This document shows positions 1 to 9,120 of a stretch of 64,000 nucleotides of DNA, piece by piece. How positions within the stretch are numbered: position 1 is the stretch's first letter; every line of letters starts with the position of its first letter. The stretch is taken from assembly GCA_025504975.1 (NCBI GenBank), contig JANUWI010000010.1:62001-126000 (forward strand), written 5' to 3'. Both the position numbers and the translations under genes were made by a program. The stretch is from Plenodomus lindquistii (Eukaryota > Ascomycota > Dothideomycetes > Pleosporales > Leptosphaeriaceae). Under the pieces are notes generated by a model that was not told the origin of the DNA, searched no databases, and worked only from the letters and a program-made list of their open reading frames with translations.

Positions 1-81
1 TGTATCGTAAACGGCACACAATATATATTTTATATCTAGCAGTTTTGTCATCAACACAGCATCTACAGCCCGGCTGGCACA

Positions 82-141
82 GTAAGCCTCCCACCTCCCA
101 GTAGTGGTTCATCCCTTCGCAGCTGCTAACACATCTTTCAG
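82..141 (+). other. 60-nt intron with spliceosomal signals inside the tRNA D-loop
   Basis: The segment has donor GTAAGC at 82-87, branch-site-like GCTAAC at 125-130 and acceptor TTTCAG at 136-141, with 11 nt from branch to acceptor. This is the same size and layout as the protein-gene introns in the window. It lies between tRNA positions 14 and 15. The tRNA endonuclease is not known to remove D-loop introns in fungi, so excision by the spliceosome is the inferred route. Confidence 0.7.
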
Positions 142-165
142 ATTGGTTAGCGCGTGAGACTTTTA

Positions 166-183
166 CGTACAATGTACGATGAA
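166..183 (+). other. canonical tRNA anticodon-loop intron (18 nt)
   Basis: It lies one nucleotide 3' of anticodon T162-T164, the position cut by the fungal tRNA splicing endonuclease. Removing it restores the seven-base loop CTTTTAA closed by a perfect five-base-pair stem. Confidence 0.8.
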
Positions 184-240
184 ATCTCAAGGCTCAGGGT
201 TCGAGTCCCTGGTCGGGCGTCTGCTTCGTTTGAAGCTTTC

Positions 241-246
241 TTTTTT
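241..246 (+). terminator. RNA polymerase III terminator (T6)
   Basis: A run of six T residues lies 22 nt after the tRNA discriminator base. This is the standard stop signal for a polymerase III transcript. Confidence 0.7.
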
Positions 247-1433
247 GCTGGGATGTGTCGAAGGGGGGTGGTGGAATTGCGATAGGAGTGAAGGATTTGA
301 TTTTTGGCATAGTGGGGGGGCATGCAGCCACATAAACCCGGCCAATCATATGCAAGAAGAGTTTAGTACTTATTGTTGCCTGCTTTACTTCTATTCTTTC
401 CGCTTTGGTATGATTGTGCAAATTATGGTGATGGTCGACTGTCTGTATTGCGTCATGTGACTCTGTCGAGGAAGTCCAGGTGAATGCGATACAGCCACGT
501 CATCAACAAATATTATCTTGGCCGTTGTACTGCTTAGTACCTTGCGCAGCATGACTGCTACTTCTCTACTCCTTCCATACACTTTACGAATTCACTCACG
601 GTCGTGCAAATTACAAACCGGTAGCTCGCGGAAAGCTCGACGCGCAACGACGAGATCAGCAAACCATCATGTTCGAACGCATGTGTGGCCGCAGAGACGA
701 CGGTCTGCTGTAACGCCACCTTCAGAGCAGACAACGTGACATGAATGGAGGGAGGCAGGAACCACGGAGCGTCAAGCGGAGCGGCCAGCCGCTACACGCG
801 AGTCAACCTGCGATCGACCGCAGACGGACACGCCCGCCTTTTGAAGCACGAAGCATGCACTGATCATTTGAAAGACAAATACAGCGACCTTTTCACGTTC
901 ACCAGGCGAGCCATCACCACGCACCGGTCGAGTCAGTCACCGCGGATCGCCAGAAAAAGTTGACAAGCACAAGTGTCACGAACACGCCAACGTCGTTCAC
1001 GCACCCGAACGAGGCCGTTCGCAAGGTCCTCAAAAGAAGACAACATCGGGCCCAAAGCACCAGCTACAGCGCAATTTCCGTTCGTCTCACATCCGCAGCA
1101 CCACGCACTTTCTGCTTTCCCACTACCGTACTTATCGACAGCGCCGCAACTTACCTTCATCACATCAATCACTCACATCATTTCCGCAAGATGATACAAG
1201 CATGGTTGAAGAGCGCTGGCAAGACGCGTACCACATCAAGCCTCTCTTCCAATGGCGAGGTGATTAGTCGAAAGCTCAATCTCGACAGCGGTATTGCGCA
1301 GGATCTTGTGTCTGTGTAGGTCGAGGAGGGCACGACGCGACTTCCGCTCCAACTTCGCATCCGCATCGTCATTGCTCCTTCTACTTTTTCGCGAACGCGT
1401 TTATTCATCACCATAATCTGTCTTCATCTCTTC
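247..1433. other. intergenic, no supported gene
   Basis: The open frames here are short, overlap on both strands and show no domain or splice pattern I can support. One short frame from ATG 1191 begins with residues IQAWLK, resembling the start of the frame at 1461 (MQAWLK), so part of this stretch may be 5' sequence of the next gene or a duplicated piece of it. Confidence 0.5.
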
Positions 1434-2431
1434 ATGACCTCACTTTCAGCCTGCAAAGTGATGCAAGCTTGGCTCAAGCGTGGTAATGAGACGCGTGCTG
1501 ATGATAAGGAAGCTATCGGTAGGCGTAAGCCCCATAGCGATCAAGCCGAAGACAAAGAGAACCTGGTGAGCGGCCAGGATCTCACCATAAACCGTCTTCG
1601 GGTAGAGACTTGGCAGTGAGCGGTAAAAAGCCGTTGAATGGTGGTGAGACCACACCTCAGACTAACGGCAGTAAGCCAAAGCCGAGTCTCAAGCGAAAAG
1701 TGAGGTACGACGGTGATGGCAATGTCATCCCCCCGGCCAAGCGAGGGCCAAAGCCCAAGGTCTATGCGGATCCCAACCTGCCCGCCCAATTGGCCTTCAA
1801 AGCCGGAGAATTCGAGATTCTCCAGCCAATGGGCGAGCACATCATCGTAATTGGCCGCATGAGTAGTAACAAAGGCAGCTACTCCCTTGAGAAAGGCGGC
1901 AAGCGAGTCCAACTTGAACAGGATGCAAAGACGAACGAGCGGCGCGAAGAAGGCAGGACAATTGCCAAGCGCCTGGGACGCAATGCCCATGACAGGATTC
2001 GGTGGGTTTCCATCGAATCTACATGGCATAAGAAGGGGAGTGCAGACCAATGCGATTGGCAAAGCAATCGCAAGAACCAAGCTGCCATGGCAATGGACAT
2101 CAAGGCCTGGCTTAAGGGCTTTGAAGCGGGCACCGAGGTAACCATCTGCATCCGCAGCCTCGATGGCCTAACACTGAATGAAGAGGCTTTGCAGTCTTTT
2201 GTCGAATATGTCGTCAAAGACTGCAAGCTCGAGGCTCTGATCGTGTGGCAAATCCTCGTCTTCGCGAACCCGCTTGACCACCGCCGCATGACGCCCTTCA
2301 AGGGACTTGGCAGTGTCATCGCGTTCACTGCCAATGAGCTCCACGCCTACTTCACCACCGGAACTGACTCATCGGTTATGGGTTTCAAGACCTTACTAGG
2401 AATTATGCCTTCGTTTCGCGACGCTACTTAG
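1434..2431 (+). CDS. hypothetical protein with AT-hook-like motif; structure uncertain
   Basis: I do not recognise this gene. Two frames seem to belong together. One runs from ATG 1434 or 1461 to about 1565; the other is open from about 1661 to the stop at 2431. A donor GTGAGC at 1566 and an acceptor CAG at 1660 would join them in phase, but the branch site is weak. The second part carries KRGPKPK, similar to an AT-hook, then a basic Gln/Lys-rich stretch, a second AWLK motif and a C-terminal segment around HRRMTPF. A fragment of that C-terminal segment recurs near 6.1 kb, which suggests it was once real coding sequence that was duplicated. Start, intron and even coding status are open. Confidence 0.35.
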
Positions 2432-3273
2432 GTCACATCTCGCGGCGAAGTCCCGATAATGTGCTACGAGATCTCGGGATTACGCAACAGTAGGGTCGTA
2501 TACTTCACGGTGTACTGAGACGGCACTGTCTATGTCTGGAGGATTATGGGAGTGATCCTTGCTGAGGTATGGTTAGGGGAGGGTTTGATGGTTTGGGGCT
2601 GTATGCGTCAGGCTTTAGGTATAGAGACAACGGAGGAGAGTAAAAATTCAACCGGAAAATCTTGCGGATAGCAAGCAGAAGAAGCATATCCAGACGAAAG
2701 GTAGTTGATGTTATGTAAGAATAGAAGAGCCTCTTCTTAAGTTGCGACGTTCTTTGCACACGCCCAGATGTGATCAACTTCCTTTTCGCAAAATGAACCC
2801 GACACTATTCGTTTCATCGACTTGTCCCTTGCGTAGAAGATGAGCAGCGATTCCAATTGCTTCATTCACGTCACACGGTTCAACCTTTTTCAAAATCTCA
2901 TGGATATCGTAACAAGTACCTCCTTCCAACTAGCTCGCTAGTTCACTTCCATTCTTCTTCATTACATCTCCGCAATAACCCTGCATCCTAAGCCAACATG
3001 AAAGCACTCCTTAACTCAAGCAACTCTGCGGGCAAAAGGCCAATACCGCGAAAGGTATCCAAGGCTGCAACACTCCCATTCCCTCGCTTTATACGATGAC
3101 CTATCAACATCCATAACATGGGTTCGCCTTGATCCCATGTTCCCATCAATCCTAACTCCTTTGATTTCTTATCTAACCTCGCGAAACACCCCCAACATCA
3201 CCACCATACAATCGATCACTTCCATCTCCCCTCTAAACCGCTCACCACTGTTCACCACCAAGAACCGAATACA
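2432..3273. other. intergenic, no supported gene
   Basis: Only short frames without ATG-led domains are visible. The base composition drifts toward AT. Confidence 0.5.
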
Positions 3274-3786
3274 TCAGTTCCCGCCCTGGTACAATAGCGG
3301 AATTGACCCATCACGCGGTGCGTTCTCCTCTACGAATCCGAACCAATACACGCAGTCAAAGACTGTGAATGGATCACCCTATATACGTCTGTATTTTGCC
3401 ATTCTGGAGAGGAGGGCCTAGGAAAGGAGGGAATGTGTTAGTTGGTCCATTGGTTGGGTACTTGTGCACTGGGGATCATAGTGTTCCGTGATTAAGGGTG
3501 AGGGAGAGGAGAGAGGCAATAGGCATGCTTGACGTACAGTGGCCGGGCAACGGCGCAGGCGAATCGCGTCCTGGAACTCCTTTGCTAGAATCTGCAAATC
3601 GTCGTCGGTGAGTTGTTCGCCGGCCTTTGTGCTTCTCCTCGATCTCGGGCTCTTCTTCGGTCCTGGGAGGAGGTGCTTCCTCGAAAGGGACAGTTCATTG
3701 GTGTACGGTAGGGATAAGGGCTTGGAGGTCGGCGAGTGCGACGAGGGATTTGCTAGGCTCTGGGTTGTTGACTGCGACTGTGACAT
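3274..3786 (-). pseudogene. broken copy of an unknown small gene family
   Basis: Exon 1 runs from ATG 3786 to 3538 and ends at a GTACGT donor. The intron 3418-3537 ends CCTAG. Exon 2 starts at 3417 with residues ALLSRMAKYRR. Exon 1 contains DDDLQILAKEFQDAI, matching SDLEVLATEFQTAIG of the gene at 4628-5114. Exon 2 matches that gene's TLAKMDSHRK in the same order and with the same intron position and phase. A TAG at 3379-3381 then stops the frame, yet the same frame goes on to encode PFTVFDCVYWFGFVEE, clearly related to HFLTIFDSVEWYDFVEE of the other copy. This is therefore most likely a nonsense-inactivated paralogue, unless the short 95-residue product is functional. Confidence 0.6.
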
Positions 3787-4099
3787 CTTGGCCTGTTACT
3801 GTGGTGCCTTACTTCAAGCGCGAGGGTGGTGGTGGTGACTGGGTCATGGTGGTTTCGTGGTGTGAGGATGGAAGGGTAGATGGTAGGGATATGGGTTGGG
3901 CGACTAAAGAGAGCTTAGAGTATGATAGGTTGTGATTATGTGATCTGCTCTTGATACTCTTGCTCTTACCTCCACTGCATGTCATTGCCGGTGAACACGA
4001 GTAATGGATGTACCTAATGTCTGGTGCACTTGCCTTCACCTTGGATAGCTGCAGTAATCTAGACAGATAGGCATGCGCCTCTCAAGGCTACAACACCTC

Positions 4100-4627
4100 A
4101 TTCTCTCCTCACCGGTCCTCTGACCTTCATCACTCTCTACACATACACCCGCCACCTAATCACAATAGCTCTCCAAACTAAGTACAAAAAGCTTAAATAG
4201 ATAAAAGTTAGTAGTAATTAAATAAATAAAAATATAACTATTACTTTTTTTAAGCGTAATAACTAAAGTAGAGGCTATAGTTTGATTGTCAAGCCCAATG
4301 TCAATCCCCACTGCGGCAAGCAACCTCAAAAAGAGTGCAGTAATCCCAAGATGGGATTATTGCGGATCGAATGGTACATGTACGACTCGAACCTGGGTAC
4401 TACGTACCCTTCATGGGCCGAGCCTTACATTAATTAGCAAGGTATGCATTAGTACACAGACAGTCTAAAGCGTTTAAAGCTTTATTATCTAATAGGCCTC
4501 TCTTTTCCCTATCTATACTACCTCTGCTAAACGTATAGATCTAATTAAAGAATATTAGTTAGAGAAATTTAGCGTATTCTAGCCTAAAAGCGCTACCTCA
4601 TTAGATGCAGGAGCATTAAAGTAGCCA
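4100..4627. other. AT-rich stretch, possibly mutated by RIP
   Basis: 4180-4270 is almost pure A/T with many TAA and ATA words, and the following bases contain no supported gene. This composition is unlike the flanking genes. It resembles sequence altered by repeat-induced point mutation, though no second copy is visible here to compare. Confidence 0.4.
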
Positions 4628-5114
4628 GTGACAAAGAAGAGGAAGCTTAATCACAGCGGCAACCGCTTCACAACGTTCTGGAATAGAAAAGAACTTGCAG
4701 AGAGTGACCTGGAGGTCCTAGCAACGGAGTTCCAGACGGCTATTGGCTTGAAGGAGCGCTCAAGCACGGTATGTCATGTCATGGCAAGAGTCATTGGAGT
4801 TAGTAGGGGGCGTTTATTCATATTTCATACAGGATACACTTGCGAAAATGGACAGTCACAGGAAACTCATGGGCCATTTCCTCACCATCTTCGATAGTGT
4901 CGAGTGGTACGACTTCGTTGAAGAACGTGGATCTGACGACGGCGTCATCGAACCTGGCGATATTAAGGTCGACCCATCGAATGACGGAACAATACTAAGT
5001 GTCTCTGGGTCTACTGAAGGTACTCCTGCCGTCGACGCACCGCTGCAGATACTAGACGAAGCAGATCTAAGGAAGCTGAGGGCAATTAAGGATATAATAA
5101 CAGGCTTTCTTTAA
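4628..5114 (+). CDS. unknown small protein, two exons, 5' end unresolved
   Basis: Exon 1 is open to 4768 and ends before GTATGT. The intron 4769-4832 ends ATACAG. Exon 2 runs 4833-5114 to a TAA. The product of these parts is about 140 residues with a charged N terminus, the block LEVLATEFQTAIG and a strongly acidic second half. I do not recognise a domain. A related, nonsense-broken copy lies on the opposite strand at 3274-3786 with an intron at the same place, which supports the exon model. No in-frame ATG precedes the exon: a stop lies at 4622, and the frame opens right after a CAG at 4625-4627, so either an upstream exon exists or the 5' end has been lost in the AT-rich stretch. Confidence 0.45.
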
Positions 5115-5284
5115 GCAGGCCTCTATCTCTAAGGCTCGACTCTCCATTGTATGGGGGGTAAATACTGGGGGATAAGGTGGGGTTTGGCGCCCTTGGGTCT
5201 GCACGGGATACTCTTGCCGTCGATGCGTAGCCGTAGTTGGGTAGTACGTTGGACACAAGACCTTGGACAAGAACAACGCACAAA

Positions 5285-5512
5285 GACTCGGTGTTCTATA
5301 GTCTTTACAAGGTGCGATTACGTGCGTTGAACAGCGCAGAATACTGTCTGTATACCTAATAGTATATCAAGATATAACTGTCCTAGCTTCACTAACCACC
5401 GTCTTGCTTCCCACTATTCTATGCTCACACCTGTAGTTGCAGTCCACGGGACGGATGCATTAAATAGCACTAACATCTCTCAGCATTGATACCTAATTTG
5501 CAACTGCTCAAG
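5285..5512 (+). repeat. dispersed ~230 bp repeat, copy A
   Basis: It shares long blocks with 6565-6795, including AGTATATCAAGATATAACT and the end TTTGCAACTG. Where the copies differ, this copy usually keeps C or G where copy B has T or A (for example ACGTGCG here, ATATGTG there). Confidence 0.7.
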
Positions 5513-5858
5513 GCCCGAGAATAGAAAGCCTGTGATCGTTCGTCTATCCAAGTCACCGCAGCAGGTCAAGGTGAGCGATACAGGGTAACGATCCACTCAC
5601 CCGCCTTCACCACGATTATAGTGATGCTGTAATCCTACTCAGATGGCGCCCCCCTCCCTTGCTCCTCCCTCTCCCTACTGGCTCCCCTCTATCCTCACAC
5701 CACAAACCTACCAAGACCTAATCAACACCACCCTGCTACTTGCAAATCCAAACCCTCGCACATGAAGCTTAGCACCGCCGCAGCAGGCCAACCCGTTACA
5801 ATCGCAATCGCACTCACCTACCTATTCTCGCATAGCGACGCAAAAGAAACCCCCCCCC

Positions 5859-5873
5859 CCCCCTCTACATGGC
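5859..5873 (+). repeat. poly-C tract
   Basis: A run of about 14 C residues lies within a short frame of no recognisable function. Confidence 0.7.
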
Positions 5874-6094
5874 ACTCCACAACCTCCAAGCTCTCGTCCT
5901 CACCGTACATTAATAAACTTTCCCACATGCCCACTCGAGTAAACGAGCCTGGCCCAGCCTAGAACCTCGGCGACAAACAACCCAACGCTAAAGACAAAAA
6001 GCGACAAATTACACCACACCACACTACATCCCCATCAAACAAAAACAACGAGCGATACCATCCATTACCAGTCCATTCATCTACGAGGAGCCCC

Positions 6095-6190
6095 TCGCCC
6101 ACCGCCGCATGACGCCCTTTGCCGGTATGGGACTCGGCAGTGTTATTGCATTCACTGCCAACAAGCTCCACACCTACCTCACCGCTAGCA
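6095..6190 (+). pseudogene. fragment related to the 3' end of the gene at 1434-2431
   Basis: The frame here encodes HRRMTPFAGMGLGSVIAFTA, closely matching HRRMTPFKGLGSVIAFTA near 2280-2330, followed by a similar N-K/E-LH-Y stretch. No full gene surrounds it. The upstream 450 bases hold no matching frame, so I read it as a truncated duplicate. Confidence 0.55.
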
Positions 6191-6450
6191 AAGACTCACC
6201 CGATGGTAATGTGAAGGGCCCTCCTTGAGTCGATGAAGTGGTTCCGCGGCAACAAGGCCCAACACGGCGACACGACGGGTCTTCAAGGCCACAACACCCT
6301 GCCAGATAAAGACTGCTTTGGCGCAAGGACTGCTTCGGCTAGTAATCTGCTAGGACAGATGGGAGTTTGTCTACTAAGCATATACACCGAGATAACGACA
6401 TTTACGCATTCACAATACCTTCCTCAGGAGGGCCTATACAATCAGATAGC

Positions 6451-6473
6451 TTTTTTTTTTTTTTAAAAAAAAA
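6451..6473. repeat. flush T-run/A-run palindrome
   Basis: Fourteen T residues are followed directly by nine A residues, a perfect hairpin-capable homopolymer pair. A similar one lies at 16962-16983. Confidence 0.8.
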
Positions 6474-6564
6474 GGTTCTGCCTGCTATCTATTTACACAC
6501 CCTTTGCGTATATTGATTGTATGTTATATAGATCTTCTTCTTTTTTTTTTTTGTTTTTTTTACT

Positions 6565-6795
6565 ATTAGCATTAGTTTTGTAGAGTCTCCACAGATAGTT
6601 GTTATATGTGTTAGATAGTGCAAGATACTCCCTATATACGTAATAGTATATCAAGATATAACTAGTACAGTTGCATTAATTACTACCTTGCTTCCTGCTG
6701 TAATATGCTTAAACCCGCTGTTATAATTTACAAGATAGATGCGTCAACTAGTGTCTAAACTTTTTAGTATTCATACTATATTTGCAACTGTATTC
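6565..6795 (+). repeat. dispersed ~230 bp repeat, copy B (AT-richer)
   Basis: It is co-linear with 5285-5512. It carries more T and A at the differing positions, the pattern expected if repeat-induced point mutation acted on it more strongly. Confidence 0.7.
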
Positions 6796-6903
6796 AACGT
6801 GGCGGGAAGGAATACGTTCAGTCTGCCATGTATTTTAATACCCTTTTTACCCTTTACGACGTATGTTGACCCCGCATAGCACAAATATCTTCTTTTTTCC
6901 TAC

Positions 6904-6909
6904 CATCAG

Positions 6910-6962
<53 letters not shown>
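6904..6962 (+). repeat. (CAT)n microsatellite
   Basis: About 17 CAT units lie downstream of the glucokinase stop codon. Confidence 0.9.
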
Positions 6963-6963
<1 letters not shown>

Positions 6964-7055
6964 AATCACCATAATCACTCACAGCAATGCACCCTTCCTG
7001 CATAATCATCATTACCTTCATACATAACACCTACACTCTAAACTCTTCATCAACA

Positions 7056-8676
7056 CTACACCTCGGGCGCAGCAACCTTACCCGCGACAAGCGCAATCAA
7101 AGCCGCCCCCACTCCACTCCCATCTTTCGCAATCCCAATCCTAACCTTCTTCTCCCCTTGCTCGCCAATGCCCTCAATCTCCCTCAACGCCTGACGAATA
7201 TGCTCTTCAAAGTTTGGGTAGAATTCCACGAGCGAGCCATCCACTCCAACATCAATCACATCTTCTTCGTTGACGTCGTTGCCGGGCCCATCGCCGCGGG
7301 GAGGATTGACGTTGGCTTTTGCCTCTGTGGTTGCGGTGCCGGTGGGAGGGGATAAGCGGCCCGTGTTGAGGATAATGGCGGCAATGGCTACAGCGGAGAG
7401 GCGCGCGGCGCGGCGGCCAATGGAAAAGGCAATGGTGCGGACGGCTTCTGCGTCTTCGGCGCTGACGGCGCTGATGTCGTAGTCTTTGTCGAGGGTTTGG
7501 CGGAGCATGCGCAGGCCGGGGGTGCTGTCTCCTGCGCAGACGGAGAGGAGACTTGTGTCGAGACCCCATTGCTTATAGATGGGGCTGTCTTTGTGGATTT
7601 GCGTGGTGCTGTGCGCATCGTTGCTTGATGAGTTGTCGTCGCTAAAGAGTGGGATCTTTGGGTCCTGGATCAGCTTCAACAGGGCGAGACGCAGCAGTTC
7701 ACCCAGGAACATGCCAGATACGCGCTTCTCGAACATTTGGATCCCCGGGTTCACAGACTTCTTGTCGAGTTCGACGTCGTAGGGGGTGTTGGGGAGGGTG
7801 CGTAGGGAATTATCAAACGAACCCCATTCGGTGTTGACAATCATCTCGCCAGTCGACTGGTCGTAGTCGCCTGCGCTGCTGGCTTTTGTGAGTTTGGTGA
7901 CCTTGTCGAGTTTCTCAACATAGGCGCCGTTGGTGCCGGTGCCGAAGATGGCGCCGAGGAGCGTACCAGTCTTGCCAGGGGAGGTGTAGGAGCGTGCCAT
8001 GAGGGTACCGACTGTGTCGTTGACAAGAGCAGCGACCTTGACAGGGAGGTGCAGCTCGTCGATTTCCGCCTGCAGAAGAGCGCAAACGTCCTTGCCAACA
8101 GCATCCTGGATATCGAAGCCCTTTGTCCAGCGCATCAGCATGCCCTTGTTGATGCCTATCTGGTTGACGGGGAAGGAGAAGGTGAAGCCCAGATTAAAGA
8201 TTTCCTCATGGTCCTCGCCCGTCTTGCGCTTCTTCAGTGTGCCGGCGTAGTGGTCTTCGTGGTGTTGCTGGAGAAAGGCTTCGATTTGTTTGGCGAGGAA
8301 GGCAAAGAGCTCTTTGGACGTCTTTGCGACCATGAGCTCGCGGGGGATGGCGACCTTGCTCTGGGTGAGGGAGAAGGTGGTGTCGCCGTTGAGGCGGATG
8401 GAGCAGACGCGGAAGTTTGTGCCACCGAGGTCGACGGCCATGTAGAGGCCCTGGATAGATTGTTAGGAATAGCTGCTAGGATGTGGAATGCATGTGTACC
8501 TTCTCAGTGCCATTGGGGACCGCAGTGACGTAGGTAGGGATTTGGCTCAGCTCGGTGCCCTCTGCCTCGAGACCCTCATCCATCTCGCGTATAAACTCCT
8601 TGACAGCCTTGTTGACGGCATCCTTTTCAAATTCAAACTCTGCGGCTACCCGCTTGGCCTGGTCGGCGAGAGCCAT
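7056..8676 (-). CDS. GLK1: glucokinase / hexokinase-family sugar kinase
   Basis: It phosphorylates glucose with ATP, the first step of glycolysis. Exons are 8500-8676 and 7056-8450, joined across a 49-nt intron (8451-8499), giving 523 residues from the ATG at 8676. Hexokinase landmarks appear in order: DLGGTNFRV (residues 66-74, phosphate binding), ALVNDTVGTLMA with the catalytic Asp, GTGTNGAYVE, NTEWGSFDN and the C-terminal ATP-site region GVDGSLVEFYP. The N terminus MALADQAKRVAAEF fits fungal glucokinases, so I chose that start. The same frame stays open for 148 more codons upstream to an ATG at 9120, and that extension includes a hydrophobic stretch (see findings). The usual length is about 490; the excess lies in short Ser- and Asp-rich inserts. 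Confidence 0.9.
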
Positions 8677-9120
8677 GCTGCGCTCAGGCCGAGTGTTGAA
8701 GGTGCCGACGAATTCGAGGGGCGGTTGTATTGGCTGTGGTTTGGGACAGGTGGGCGGCTGCGGATAGACGATTGGGTTGCGCAGAGTAAAGCCCGCTCGA
8801 TTGGTCGTGTGATCTTGGGTCAGGAAGCGCAGGATGTTGGCTGTGGTGGGTATGGGGAAGAACTGGACAACCACCAACGCTAGCAGGACGACGAGTACGC
8901 CGACAGTCGCAGGGATGCTCTTTTGCGTCAAGGGGCGCCGTGACCAAGAAGAGCCTGCACCTGCACCGTCTGGATTGCGTGTGGAGACGGGGGCGCCCAC
9001 CATGACGTGCCCCGCTTTATGACGGCCGCGGCGACGAGGGGCAGCAGCAGACGGAGGCGTGGTGGGTGGTGTGCATTCAATTACCTTGCAGCTACAGTAA
9101 CAGCAACCACCAGAGCGCAT
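8677..9120 (-). other. in-frame N-terminal extension of the glucokinase frame, with a predicted membrane span
   Basis: This stretch continues the glucokinase reading frame upstream without a stop. ATGs lie at 9120 and 9003. It encodes a basic Pro/Arg-rich start, a hydrophobic run ATVGVLVVLLALVVVQFF and a Pro-rich linker reaching the canonical Met. It could make a membrane-anchored kinase isoform, or it may be 5' leader sequence that is open by chance. Confidence 0.4.

Larger units (their letters stand above)
68..219 (+). tRNA. tRNA-Lys(UUU) with a spliceosomal-type D-loop intron and an anticodon-loop intron
   Basis: Seen: the acceptor 5' strand GCCCGGC (68-74) pairs with GTCGGGC (212-218), with one G-U. 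The anticodon stem TGAGA/TCTCA (155-159/185-189) encloses C-T-TTT-A and A184, giving anticodon UUU. The T-arm is CAGGG-TTCGAGT-CCCTG (195-211) and the discriminator is G219. An 18-nt intron (166-183) sits after position 37, the usual place for tRNA introns. The D-stem halves GCAC (77-80) and GCGC (150-153) are 69 nt apart because 82-141 intervenes. That segment starts GTAAGC, has GCTAAC at 125-130 and ends CAG. Removing it yields D-loop AATTGGTTA with A14, A15, G18, G19 and A21 in place, and A15 can pair with U48 (T194). The mature length would be 74 nt. One A-C mismatch (12-23) remains. The B box at 198-208 is perfect. The alternative is a tRNA pseudogene split by an unrelated insertion. Confidence 0.78.

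Noticed and set aside
4300..4420. A GGTTCGAGTCG-like B box on the minus strand near 4390
   Set aside because: No T-stem pairing, acceptor stem or anticodon arm can be built around it.
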